Made by a program: the position numbers and the translations under genes
Assembly (NCBI GenBank): GCA_937888735.1
Contig: CALASN010000153.1
Span: 1-35,869 of the forward strand
Direction of reading: 5' to 3'
From: UBA5499 sp002426275
GTDB lineage: Bacteria > Bacillota > DTU084
Length of the DNA stretch: 35,869 nt
Shown: one piece after another, positions 23,174 to 30,265 of the stretch
Layout of the letters: each line of letters opens with the position of its first letter
Position numbering within the stretch: position 1 is the stretch's first letter
Notes under the pieces: model-generated
Seen by the model: only the letters and a program-made list of their open reading frames with translations
The model's database searches: none
What the model was told of the DNA's origin: nothing

Positions 23174-24544
23174 ATGCCGAAAACCTATGTTCTGGATACC
23201 AATGTACTAATTCAGGCCCCTTATGCTTTGGAATCCTTTGAAGAAAACTGCATTGTCCTACCCTTGGCTGTGCTGGAGGAGCTCGACGGGCTCAAAAATT
23301 CTGACGGTGAGCGCGGTAGCAACGCTCGTCAAGCTATCCGCTTTCTGGAGAAACTCCGCCTCTCCGGAAGCCTCACCGAGGGCATGCCCCTTCCCAGCGG
23401 TGGAGTTCTCCGACTGGAGGTAAACCATGTGGATGTCCCGCTGCCTGACGGCATGCTCCCGGAGAGCCGGGACAACCGTATCCTTAAGGTGTGCAAGGGA
23501 CTATGCGGTCAAGGAGAGTCCGTTATTCTGGTCACCAGAGATATTGTAGCCCGGATTAAGGCCCAGATGATGGAAATTCCGGCAGAGGACTTTACCACCG
23601 ACCAGGTTCCCGCCCCTCCGAGCCAATATACCGGACGGGCAGAGGTATACGCTCCGGATGGGACTCTGTCTTCTTTCAAAAAAAAGGGGATTCCGGCTGA
23701 ACTCCTATACACAGTAGATGACGGAGGGCGTTCTGTCCCGGCAGAATTTATAGAAAATCAGTTCGTTCTGATCCGGTCGGACACGTCGGAAAAAAAGACA
23801 GTGCTGGGCCGCTTTCATGGGAAAAAAGTTACAGCCCTGGCTTACGGAAATACCCGCCCTTTCGGAGTGAAAGCGCGGAATGCGGGTCAGCAGTTTCTGC
23901 AGGAGGCTCTGATGCTTCCGGCTGAGGAAGCGCCCCTGGTGATTGTCAAAGGTTCGGCGGGTACGGCAAAGACCTTTTACGCCCTGGCGGTAGGATTGGA
24001 AAAAACAGTGGAGCAGGAGCAAAAAGAGTATCGTAAACTTCTGATCTGCCGCCCAAATGCTCAATTCGATCAAGACATTGGTTTTCTTCCAGGCAGCGAG
24101 CAAGAAAAGATATCTCCACTTCTGCGCCCCATTATAGATAATCTCGAGATTCTGTTGAACCACGAGACTCATGAATCCGGCCTGAGCGAAGAGGAGCTGC
24201 GCGGCAGAATCGATTACCTTTTCTCCACAGGCATCATTTCCGCAGAGGCGATGAATTTTATGAGGGGCCGCTCCATCACTGATACCTGGCTGATCATTGA
24301 CGAGGCCCAAAATCTAACTCCCAGGCAGGTAAAGGGAATCATCACCCGCGTAGGCAAGGGAACCAAGGTCATTTTGCTGGGAGATCCGGCCCAGATAGAC
24401 CATCCTCATCTGGACGAACGAACCAACGGCCTTTCTTATGCGGCTGAGCGGATGAAAGGCAGTCCGCTCAGCGTCCAGCTTACCATGCTCTCGGACGAAT
24501 GTGTGCGTTCCAACCTGGCTTTGGATGCGGCCCAGAGAATGTAA
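23174..24544 (+). CDS. PIN domain / PhoH-like ATPase
   Basis: Probable RNA nuclease-helicase type protein (PhoH2-like). The 456-residue product has an N-terminal PIN nuclease domain (about 1-140; acidic residues in YVLDTNVLI, AVLEELDGLK, SRDNRIL and VTRDIVA) and a PhoH ATPase domain (about 225-445) with Walker A GSAGTAKT at 260-267 and Walker B WLIIDEAQN around 375. The usual PhoH Walker A is GPAGTGKT; the Gly to Ala change next to Lys is noted. The ATG at 23174 has AGTGGGAG upstream. It follows the EAL-CBS-GGDEF gene by 50 bases in the same direction. PIN-PhoH proteins have been linked to toxin-antitoxin systems, but no antitoxin gene is visible here. Confidence 0.92.
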   Translation: MPKTYVLDTNVLIQAPYALESFEENCIVLPLAVLEELDGLKNSDGERGSNARQAIRFLEKLRLSGSLTEGMPLPSGGVLRLEVNHVDVPLPDGMLPESRDNRILKVCKGLCGQGESVILVTRDIVARIKAQMMEIPAEDFTTDQVPAPPSQYTGRAEVYAPDGTLSSFKKKGIPAELLYTVDDGGRSVPAEFIENQFVLIRSDTSEKKTVLGRFHGKKVTALAYGNTRPFGVKARNAGQQFLQEALMLPAEEAPLVIVKGSAGTAKTFYALAVGLEKTVEQEQKEYRKLLICRPNAQFDQDIGFLPGSEQEKISPLLRPIIDNLEILLNHETHESGLSEEELRGRIDYLFSTGIISAEAMNFMRGRSITDTWLIIDEAQNLTPRQVKGIITRVGKGTKVILLGDPAQIDHPHLDERTNGLSYAAERMKGSPLSVQLTMLSDECVRSNLALDAAQRM

Positions 24545-24644
24545 AAAGGAATGCTCCTGCAGCCCAAGCTTCCCCGGATTACTTCGCTCCGGACCAACAA
24601 ATTTGCATGATCTGCCGCGAGACGATGAAAATCTATCTGCAAAA

Positions 24645-24674
24645 CTAAAAAGCCACCTCAAACGAGATGGCTTT
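24645..24674 (-). terminator. Intrinsic terminator downstream of the KilA-N remnant
   Basis: Stem GCCATCTC / GAGGTGGC (8 bp, one G-U pair), four-base loop, then five T on the minus strand. It also makes a hairpin after phoH on the plus strand but without a T-run there. Confidence 0.8.
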
Positions 24675-24811
24675 CCTGTCGAAAACTTTTCGGTTTTGCT
24701 GAAACCTGGCAACCCAACATATGCGGACAACGAGTCCGACTTTGTGACCAAGCCAAAAAGCGAGCGCTGTGTCTCGCGAGAAACCCAAGCGTCGTCTTCT
24801 TTAGGGTCCGC

Positions 24812-25136
24812 GAAGATGGGGCTCGCGGATCCGAATTCAAGTACAATATCTTTATGCGCATATGTACCGCCTGCACATACATTCCGACGGCGTTTTTCAC
24901 TCTTAAAGCGGTCGAATTCGACCACTTTAAAATCCGGATTATACATGATTTCCCATACGCCCAAAAATTCCAAAGTAGCGCGGGTGGCAGCCCGTTTTTG
25001 ATAACATCTGCCGCACGCGCGTCTGTCCGAGCTCTCGCCATATCCGTCAAGCTGATGTAATCATTCTGATCGACGCTCATAATCATTACGGGATCTTCTG
25101 CTTCGTAATGCGGGACGTTTTTTTGAGATGGCTCAC
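24812..25136 (-). pseudogene. KilA-N domain protein, frameshifted and internally deleted
   Basis: Remnant of a KilA-N (DNA-binding, phage-type) protein. Fragments in three frames can be put in order: a GTG start at 25136 behind GGAGGTGG with SHLKK; after a frame change in a run of seven A, the stretch HYEAEDPVMIMSVDQNDY and ISLTDMARARTDARAADVIKN; after another frame change near 24990, LEFLGVWEIMYNPDFKVVEFDRFKSE; then, with the middle of the domain missing, GGTYAHKDIVLEFGSASPIF. These match the known KilA-N pattern. The deletion between FKSE and GGTYAHKD means it is not merely a sequencing error. Such genes come with phages or mobile elements in Firmicutes. Confidence 0.8.
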
Positions 25137-25178
25137 GATTCCACCTCCACATGAGAGCTGCAAGAAGGCTTACCCTTC

Positions 25179-26498
25179 TTAATTTAATGATTGTTCGTTA
25201 TTGGTATTAAGGCTTTGGTACAGTGGATTTTTTAGGGCAATGAAACTGGTGATAAATCCGATTATGCCCACGATAAAAAAAATCACCGCAATGCCAGCGC
25301 CTTTTCCTGTTCCAAAAAAAATGACAATATTTCTCGCAATGAGGACGTAGCTGTCATGAACGGTTCAAACACATGGTCTGCTAAAACTCCACCAAGAAAC
25401 AAACCGACCGGGATAGTGCTGTATTGAATATTATCTCTCGTGGAAAAACCACGTCCTTGCATTTCTGTTGGAACGTTGGAGCACATGACAGCGGTTGGGT
25501 TCGCGTTCAAAAAATGCCATCGGCACATTTGAGGTAAGCGCCTCTGCTATCCACAATGGCAATGAATGCGTTAAACTCTGCCCCACATCACCCAAAAGAA
25601 ACGAGATACCACAGGTGAAAAAGATGACCTTGACCCGGTTCTGTGCCGGTTTCATCAAGGTGACAAAAATGCTTCCTACAAGCGTTCCAATCCCGACAGC
25701 AGCCTCAACCATGCCCAGCGCAACTTGATCATTTCCTGTACGGCCAAGCACCAGTGCGGGCAACATGCCATAGCCGCCCATTTTTGCAATCAAGTTGACA
25801 AAAGCGAAAAATAAAATAATTCGCAACAACACTGAATGCTTCCGAAGAAAGTCAATTCCGACCCTGCAACTTTGGACAAAGGATTCTTTTTTCTCTTTTC
25901 CCTTGCGTATGATTTTGGGGATTTTGATAAACAAAAACAGTATGAAAAATGCAACTAAAAAGGTGGCACTGTCAATCATTAAGACTGTTTCCAATCCGCC
26001 AAAGGACAATACCGCACTCCCAAAAGCCGGGGCCAGTATCGTGACAATGGAACCCGAAAGTGCGTGCAATCCGCTAACCCTCACATAATGTTCCTTTGGC
26101 ACCAGCAAACTTGTTGCAACGTAAGACGCAGGATTTTGAAATGCATTCATGAAGCTAAGCAAAAAATTGATAATGTAAAGGTGCCGTATTTGTAATGTGG
26201 ATGTTAGGTAAAGCATCAGAACTGTGACTGTGCCAACTGCCGCAATCAGGTCAGCCGTTAGCATTATACGCTTTTTGTCCCACCTGTCGGCAACTGTACC
26301 TGCAATAAAACAAAATAATATGGAAGGCAAAAAAGAGAACACAGACAATAGCGTTATACTGGAAGCTGTGCCTTTTTGCCCATACACCCAAACGATGAGT
26401 GCAAAATTGGTCATGGCTGTACCCAAAGTGGATACAGATTGTGAACCCCATAGGATTAGGAAATCCCTGAGGTCAAAAAATACATTTGTTTTTTTCAT
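25179..26498 (-). pseudogene. MFS efflux transporter (MefA-like), two homopolymer frameshifts
   Basis: Major facilitator protein of the macrolide-efflux-like MFS_3 group. The ATG at 26498 has AAGGAG upstream. The first frame runs for about 335 meaningful residues (RDFLILWGSQSVSTLGTAMTNFALI, then AGTVADRWDKKRIMLTADL and following) to SNVPMAF; a six-T run then shifts the frame into LNANPTAVMCSNVPTEMQGR and GLFLGGVLADHVFEPF; an eight-T run shifts it back to the first frame for GIAVIFFIVGIIGF and ends LNTNNEQSLN. Adding the three parts gives a full-length 12-helix transporter of about 438 residues. Both changes are in T-runs and cancel out, so they may be sequencing errors; if real, the gene is broken. 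Its leader has an attenuator. Confidence 0.85.
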
Positions 26499-26541
26499 GG
26501 CTTTGCTCCTTCAAATCTTGATAGACTGAAAAAGCAAAGCC
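26499..26541 (-). promoter_or_regulatory. Shine-Dalgarno-sequestering hairpin of the MFS gene
   Basis: In the mRNA, GGCUUUGCUUUUUCA pairs without a break with UGAAGGAGCAAAGCC (15 bp, two G-U pairs, 13-base loop). The second strand contains the AAGGAG ribosome site and ends directly before the ATG, so the helix would block translation. Confidence 0.8.
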
Positions 26542-26545
26542 TAAT

Positions 26546-26610
26546 TTGGACGGTAAAATTTATATTACCACTCCATGCAATTCCCGTCCAATATCAGACT
26601 TTGCATGGAG
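26546..26610 (-). promoter_or_regulatory. Interlocking inverted repeats in the MFS leader
   Basis: Two inverted repeats are interleaved: CTCCATGCAA / TTGCATGGAG (26571-26580 with 26601-26610, perfect 10 bp) and TTGGACGG / CCGTCCAA (26546-26553 with 26584-26591, perfect 8 bp). They are either mutually exclusive stems or an H-type pseudoknot. The first overlaps the leader peptide codons. Confidence 0.75.
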
Positions 26611-26632
26611 CTTCGCTAATGGCAAGAATCAT
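26594..26632 (-). CDS. 12-residue leader peptide of the MFS gene
   Basis: Reading frame MILAISEAPCKV followed by TGA, with AGAGGTG seven bases before the ATG. Its last codons make up one strand of the 10-bp leader stem, and its GCAAAG can pair with the CTTTGC of the strand that hides the downstream ribosome site. This is the arrangement of leader peptides in translational attenuators of resistance genes such as erm and mef; the function is inferred. Confidence 0.65.
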   Translation of the reverse strand: MILAISEAPCKV

Positions 26633-26698
26633 AAACTTGCACCTCTCAGCATAATTTTATAAAAATATAATAAGATGTTTGCCACAACATGATGAAAA

Positions 26699-26746
26699 AA
26701 AACAAATCCCGCAAAACGGCTTTATGGGCTGAATGCGGGATTTGTT
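26699..26746. terminator. Bidirectional terminator after tRNA-Leu
   Basis: Perfect 12-bp stem AACAAATCCCGC / GCGGGATTTGTT with a 22-base loop. On the minus strand (the tRNA-Leu transcript) it is followed by a run of T (positions 26694-26702 are A on the plus strand); on the plus strand TTTTATGTTTT follows. Confidence 0.85.
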
Positions 26747-26799
26747 TTATGTTTTGAACTGCCGAAGAAAAATTATGAGCACTCAAAGTTCATTTAGAG

Positions 26800-26886
26800 T
26801 GGTGCCGGTGGTGGGACTTGAACCCACACGCCATCGCTGACAACGGATTTTGAGTCCGCCCCGTCTGCCAATTCCAGCACACCGGC
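26800..26886 (-). tRNA. tRNA-Leu(CAA)
   Basis: 87 bases with CCA encoded. Acceptor stem GCCGGTG / CACCGGC, anticodon stem GCGGA / TCCGT with loop CTCAAAA (anticodon CAA), long class II variable arm, T arm GTGGG TTCAAGT CCCAC. Promoter directly upstream and terminator downstream make it a single-gene unit. Confidence 0.97.
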
Positions 26887-26903
26887 AACCTGTTTACTAA
26901 TTT

Positions 26904-26932
26904 ATTATACCGGAGGCCGCAGCTTTTGTAAA
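26904..26932 (-). promoter_or_regulatory. SigmaA promoter of tRNA-Leu
   Basis: TTTACA, 17-base spacer, TATAAT on the minus strand, 17 bases before the tRNA. Confidence 0.85.
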
Positions 26933-26945
26933 GGGGGCCGACCGA

Positions 26946-27010
26946 TTTTTACCTACCGCGTAAATTGAAAAGGTAACTTCCAGAGTGGATGGCCTCCGCT
27001 GGAACTTACC
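26946..27010. repeat. Repeats at the left side of the IS30-like remnant
   Basis: TTTTTACCTACCGCGTAAATTGA-like sequence at 26946-26968 recurs imperfectly in the same direction at 27356-27377, the end of the transposase remnant. Next to it a 12-base near-perfect inverted repeat (GGTAACTTCCAG at 26972-26983, CTGGAACTTACC at 26999-27010) could be an old element end. Confidence 0.5.
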
Positions 27011-27094
27011 TCTGCAGTAAATTCCAGTTATGGATTGCCAGACTAAGTTCCAGAGTTCATAATCATTGTGTACCGCCTTGAGGAGACAATGCTT

Positions 27095-27377
27095 ATGAAT
27101 CGAAAACCACTTCATGACAATTCCCATTTGGTTCTAGAACAGCGGAAGATCATCCAGGCCGGAATTGAAAACGGCTCTACCAAAGCCGCTATCGCTCTGA
27201 CCATTGGCAAAGATGCAACCCACTGTTGCCAAAGAGATCCGGATCCATCGCACGTTCAATCCACGCAATACATTTAATAACCCTGTTGTCTGTGCCAAAA
27301 TGAAAACTTGCACCAAGAAACCCTGCTTCAAGAAATGCGAGGAACATGAAGAACCTTTTTACCTAATCGTGAATTGA
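27095..27377 (+). pseudogene. IS30-like transposase N-terminal remnant, frameshifted
   Basis: Fragment of a transposase-type helix-turn-helix protein. From the ATG at 27095 (GAGGAG upstream) it reads NRKPLHDNSHLVLEQRK, then IIQAGIENGSTKAAIALTIGKDAT; an extra C in a CCC run then changes frame and the text continues TVAKEIRIHRTFNPRNTFN, NPVVCAKMKTCTKKPCFKKCEEH and EEPFYLIVN-stop. The TKAAIA-x-x-x-GKDATTVAKEIR-x-HR pattern is the N-terminal DNA-binding part of IS30-like transposases in Firmicutes. The catalytic DDE domain is missing, so it is a dead remnant. The two rather than one lesions (frameshift and truncation) argue for real decay. Confidence 0.75.
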
Positions 27378-27555
27378 GGGAAACAAGCCCCAAAGCCGCG
27401 CTGCTCCTTGATTGATTAGACAAACGCTCTCATCTCCGTACAATCCCGTTGCCACAAATCCACGCATCGTCTTCAAGTTTCTGGGATGTTCTCCAACCGG
27501 TCTGAAGCATCTATCGAACAAATACGTCAACCGCTCAGCCTTTTTCCGTCGCTAA
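27378..27555. other. Intergenic gap
   Basis: 178 bases between the transposase remnant and the ykvA-like gene with no gene, terminator or repeat that I can identify. Confidence 0.5.
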
Positions 27556-27921
27556 TCAAAAGGATCGCTTAAGCAAATAGAAAACGACCGACCAAAGAGC
27601 TACAAGCGGTAGCGCATAATACCATTTTTTGTCCTGATGCAGCCCCTGGGATTCCAGTCGGCATTGCGTAAAAATGTCATGCGGAATCAGCTTTATCGTC
27701 AATGTCACCAGCGCGGGCAGGATGATAACATCATCCAAATATCCAAGCACAGGAATAAAATCAGGAACAAGGTCGATGGGCGATAAGGCGTAGGCAACGG
27801 TGAAACCAGCACATATTTTCGCAAACACTGATGTCTCCTTTTTCTTCAGTGCGATAAATACGGTCGGAATATCGGTTTTTAATCTCTTCGTCCTTTCGCT
27901 TAAGTTTATAAATTTTCCCAT
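27556..27921 (-). CDS. YkvA family protein (DUF1232)
   Basis: Small membrane protein of unknown function. The 121-residue product contains the family core AYALSPIDLVPDFIPVLGYL followed by DDVIILP (about 44-70), preceded by a basic N-terminal part and followed by a C-terminal hydrophobic helix (about 101-117). It starts one base after the chrB-like stop, so the two are translated together, and it is the last gene of the MFS-chrB-ykvA unit. DUF1232 proteins are often found with transport or stress genes; a role in metal or oxyanion resistance here is only inferred from context. Confidence 0.88.
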   Translation of the reverse strand: MGKFINLSERTKRLKTDIPTVFIALKKKETSVFAKICAGFTVAYALSPIDLVPDFIPVLGYLDDVIILPALVTLTIKLIPHDIFTQCRLESQGLHQDKKWYYALPLVALWSVVFYLLKRSF

Positions 27922-27922
27922 G

Positions 27923-28468
27923 TTATTTCAGGAGTCCATCACTTTGCCGATAAACCTCCGCGCTGAACGCCGCCAGCCGCGCCCTGCATTGCTCTAGTTT
28001 TTCATCGGCTGAGGGACGCAGAGAGGCCCCGTGAAAATCCCGTTGCGCGATTTTTTGATGCCAGTCAGTCAACTTTTGAAACTCAGCCTCATTTTCTTCA
28101 AGTTCCGCGAAGGTAAATTTTCTCCGCTCAGATTCCTTTTCCAATTCGCGAAGCAGATCGTCGCATTGCTCCAAAAGCTCGCCGTATTCTTCGTCCCTTG
28201 CCTGATTAAAGGCAGCTATTATGCGTTTTGAAGTGCCTTCATCATGAGGTGTCATCCTCATCAGATAGGATTCACCCCCATTTTGTAAAATTTCCTTTGA
28301 AATTTCCTGCATTAAAGCCTCGCCGTCTTCACTCACGGGCAATACCCACACCGACTGACCCACAATGACGGCGCCGTTTTTTTTGAGTTTTCTCCATACG
28401 CTGACCCGGACGCGCGACGGCTCTCTGGGAAGTGTATAATTGATCGCCAGCCATTGCTGATCTTCCAT
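27923..28468 (-). CDS. ChrB N-terminal domain protein (chromate-resistance type)
   Basis: Related to the N-terminal part of ChrB, the regulator/sensor found in chromate resistance operons. The 181-residue product has WLAINYTLPREPSRVRVSVWRKLKKNGAVIV and SVWVLPVSEDGEALMQEI, the typical ChrB opening, and then a long charged, coiled-coil-like helix region (about 80-165) rich in Glu, Leu and Arg. The catalytic-looking C-terminal domain of full ChrB is missing. Start ATG at 28468, with GAGGTGG upstream; six bases after the MFS gene ends. It lies with an MFS gene rather than a ChrA transporter, so chromate as substrate is not certain. Confidence 0.82.
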   Translation of the reverse strand: MEDQQWLAINYTLPREPSRVRVSVWRKLKKNGAVIVGQSVWVLPVSEDGEALMQEISKEILQNGGESYLMRMTPHDEGTSKRIIAAFNQARDEEYGELLEQCDDLLRELEKESERRKFTFAELEENEAEFQKLTDWHQKIAQRDFHGASLRPSADEKLEQCRARLAAFSAEVYRQSDGLLK

Positions 28469-28483
28469 AACGCCCACCTCACT

Positions 28484-29716
28484 TTATAGCCGGCTCGCCT
28501 TTACCATACGGTTCATCCTAAAATAAAGCAAAATGGCGATGATTTCCGTCACACAGGCAAAAGCCATAATTATCCCGATTCGATTCAGACCATATAGCCA
28601 GCCCATCAAGGCCGAAGCTCCAAACAGGGCAAGGCCGTAAGCCGTGTTGAAAACTCCATAGCTGGTTCCCCGTTTATTACATGGCGTAATATCGGCGATG
28701 GCCGAGCGCATGACTGTCTCATGCGTTCCCATGACGATGCCGAAAATCGCCATCCCCGCAACAATCAACGGGATTGAATTACTTAAGGTCAAAAATGGCA
28801 ACAGCAGCGTGATGAATGGTATCGCCATCAGAACGAGTAATCCCCCGGTTTTTATTCTGGTTTTTGCCTTGATGCGATCATATGCTCTCCCGACCAGCAG
28901 GGCGGTCACAGCATCCACGATCATGGCGACGGCGTACAGCAGCGTGATGTTTCCGTCGGACATGAGGCCCTTGTCCTTCAGATGATAGCCTATCGTGCTG
29001 AAATTGACAAAGCCCAGCGTACAAAAAAATGTGAAAGCCGTATAGAGCCAAAAGATTGGCTTCAGATGCTCCGCGCAAAATTCTCTCTTGGGCACAGCAG
29101 GAATCAGACTATCTCTTTTCACCCTGCGATGAGCGTAGCTTAGAAAGATCATAAGAAGAATAACCGCGATAAACAGCCACTTGTACCCTGCCTGATACTG
29201 GGCAATTCCGTTTTTCCCGGTAAAATAAAAGACCATGGTGAAAATCAGCGGACCGGCAAAAGCGCCTATCTGATCTAGCGCCTCCTGGAGGCCGAAAGCA
29301 AACCCAACACCGACTTGGTTCTCCGCAACTCGAGATAGGATCGTGTCTTTTGCCGGATTACGAAGCGCTTTCCCGATTCGCTCCAAAAGTATCAGGCTGA
29401 CGAGAACGTTCCAGTTCATGGTCAATCCCATGAGCGGTACGACGATCAGCATCCCATATCCTACGAACATGAACGCCCAATATTTTCCGCTCTTATCCGA
29501 CAGTACGCCCGCAATCAGTCGGAGAAAATATCCCAGAAACTCGCCAATCCCAAAGACCAACCCGACCTTAGCAGCGCTGATTCCCAGCAAATTCAGGTAT
29601 TGACTGTTCACGCCGCGGGCGCTCTCATAGATCACATCCCCCAGCAGACTGACCATTCCAAATAGAATAATAACAATCACGGCCGGCGGGAAGCTCTTTT
29701 TGGCCTCTGTGCTCAT
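28484..29716 (-). CDS. MFS transporter
   Basis: Major facilitator of about 410 residues with twelve predicted helices. The motif between helices 2 and 3 is GVLSDKSGKYWAFMFVGYG, and a second gate-like motif GRAYDRIKAKTRIKTGG lies between helices 8 and 9. NPAKDTILSRV and EALDQIGAFAGPL segments after helix 4 are typical of an MFS subgroup often paired with ChrB-type proteins in Firmicutes. I start at the ATG at 29716, preceded by AGGAG at a good distance; the ATG six codons upstream has none. First gene of the MFS-chrB-ykvA unit, with a consensus promoter about 100 bases upstream. Substrate unknown. Confidence 0.88.
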   Translation of the reverse strand: MSTEAKKSFPPAVIVIILFGMVSLLGDVIYESARGVNSQYLNLLGISAAKVGLVFGIGEFLGYFLRLIAGVLSDKSGKYWAFMFVGYGMLIVVPLMGLTMNWNVLVSLILLERIGKALRNPAKDTILSRVAENQVGVGFAFGLQEALDQIGAFAGPLIFTMVFYFTGKNGIAQYQAGYKWLFIAVILLMIFLSYAHRRVKRDSLIPAVPKREFCAEHLKPIFWLYTAFTFFCTLGFVNFSTIGYHLKDKGLMSDGNITLLYAVAMIVDAVTALLVGRAYDRIKAKTRIKTGGLLVLMAIPFITLLLPFLTLSNSIPLIVAGMAIFGIVMGTHETVMRSAIADITPCNKRGTSYGVFNTAYGLALFGASALMGWLYGLNRIGIIMAFACVTEIIAILLYFRMNRMVKASRL

Positions 29717-29810
29717 TACGCTCTCCTCTTCCATTCCTTCAAAAGCTCAAGTGTTATTAAAATTACTTTAGCATGTCTATCTGTCCGCTCTCTAACAAAG
29801 CTTATATGTA

Positions 29811-29826
29811 ATACTGGTTACAGTAT
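29811..29826. promoter_or_regulatory. Palindromic operator over the MFS-chrB-ykvA promoter
   Basis: Perfect inverted repeat ATACTG-GTTA-CAGTAT overlapping the -10 box and start region of the promoter at 29822-29850, within a wider TGTAA-N6-TTACA. Position suggests a repressor site; the regulator is unknown, the chrB-like product being one candidate. Confidence 0.65.
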
Positions 29827-29850
29827 AGCTTTTTCTTTTTTACTTGTCAA
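29822..29850 (-). promoter_or_regulatory. SigmaA promoter of MFS-chrB-ykvA
   Basis: TTGACA, 17-base A-rich spacer, TATACT on the minus strand; transcription would start near 29815. Confidence 0.88.
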
Positions 29851-29952
29851 TGCTCATTTTTTATCACCACAATGAACGAAAACAGCTCATTATGGCAATG
29901 CTTACTATATATAAGGACACAGCTCCGGAAGTTGTCAAAAATGAGCTCCAAT

Positions 29953-30049
29953 AAAGCTGATGTCCGGCGGGACGGAAGCTCGGCGAGCTTCCGTCGATAG
30001 GGTCGTGCCAGGCGATCTTATCAGGCTGGCGGCAGACGTACGTTTTCGG
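29953..30049 (+). pseudogene. Possible P-type ATPase fragment
   Basis: Short plus-strand stretch that in two frames reads KADVRRDGSSASFR and then DRVVPGDLIRLAADVRF. The actuator-domain pattern of P-type ATPases is x-V-x-RDG-x-x-x-x-x-x-VPGDLIRL-x-x-GD-x-x-PADVR-F, so this looks like a relic with one frameshift and a small deletion. It is short and could be chance. The rest of the 549-base gap (29717-30265) has promoters at both ends and no other gene. Confidence 0.35.
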
Positions 30050-30194
30050 ACCGCTTCACAGACTTTGCCGCCGACCTTGATATGCTATTCCTTGGCCGGC
30101 TGTTATTCCGGCTGGTTATCTGCTGTGCGTGCAGTTTGTGAGAAGATTATACATCCACAGGCATGGAGCGGAGTTCCATTTAAAAACTAGACTC

Positions 30195-30222
30195 TTGACA
30201 CTCGCCGCGCAGGGTTTATACT
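30195..30222 (+). promoter_or_regulatory. SigmaA promoter of the ABC-2 exporter genes
   Basis: TTGACA, 16-base spacer, TATACT on the plus strand, 43 bases before the ATP-binding gene start. Confidence 0.8.
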
Positions 30223-30265
30223 GGATTCATAATCGTCCGGCAGCATAAAAGTAGGAGGCGTGATA

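Noticed and set aside
23705..24310. 201-codon minus-strand open frame
   Set aside because: Antisense to the PhoH gene, which is fully supported by motifs.
24314..24973. 219-codon minus-strand open frame as an intact gene
   Set aside because: Only its first 54 codons are meaningful, as the middle part of the KilA-N remnant; the rest is antisense to phoH and intergenic sequence.
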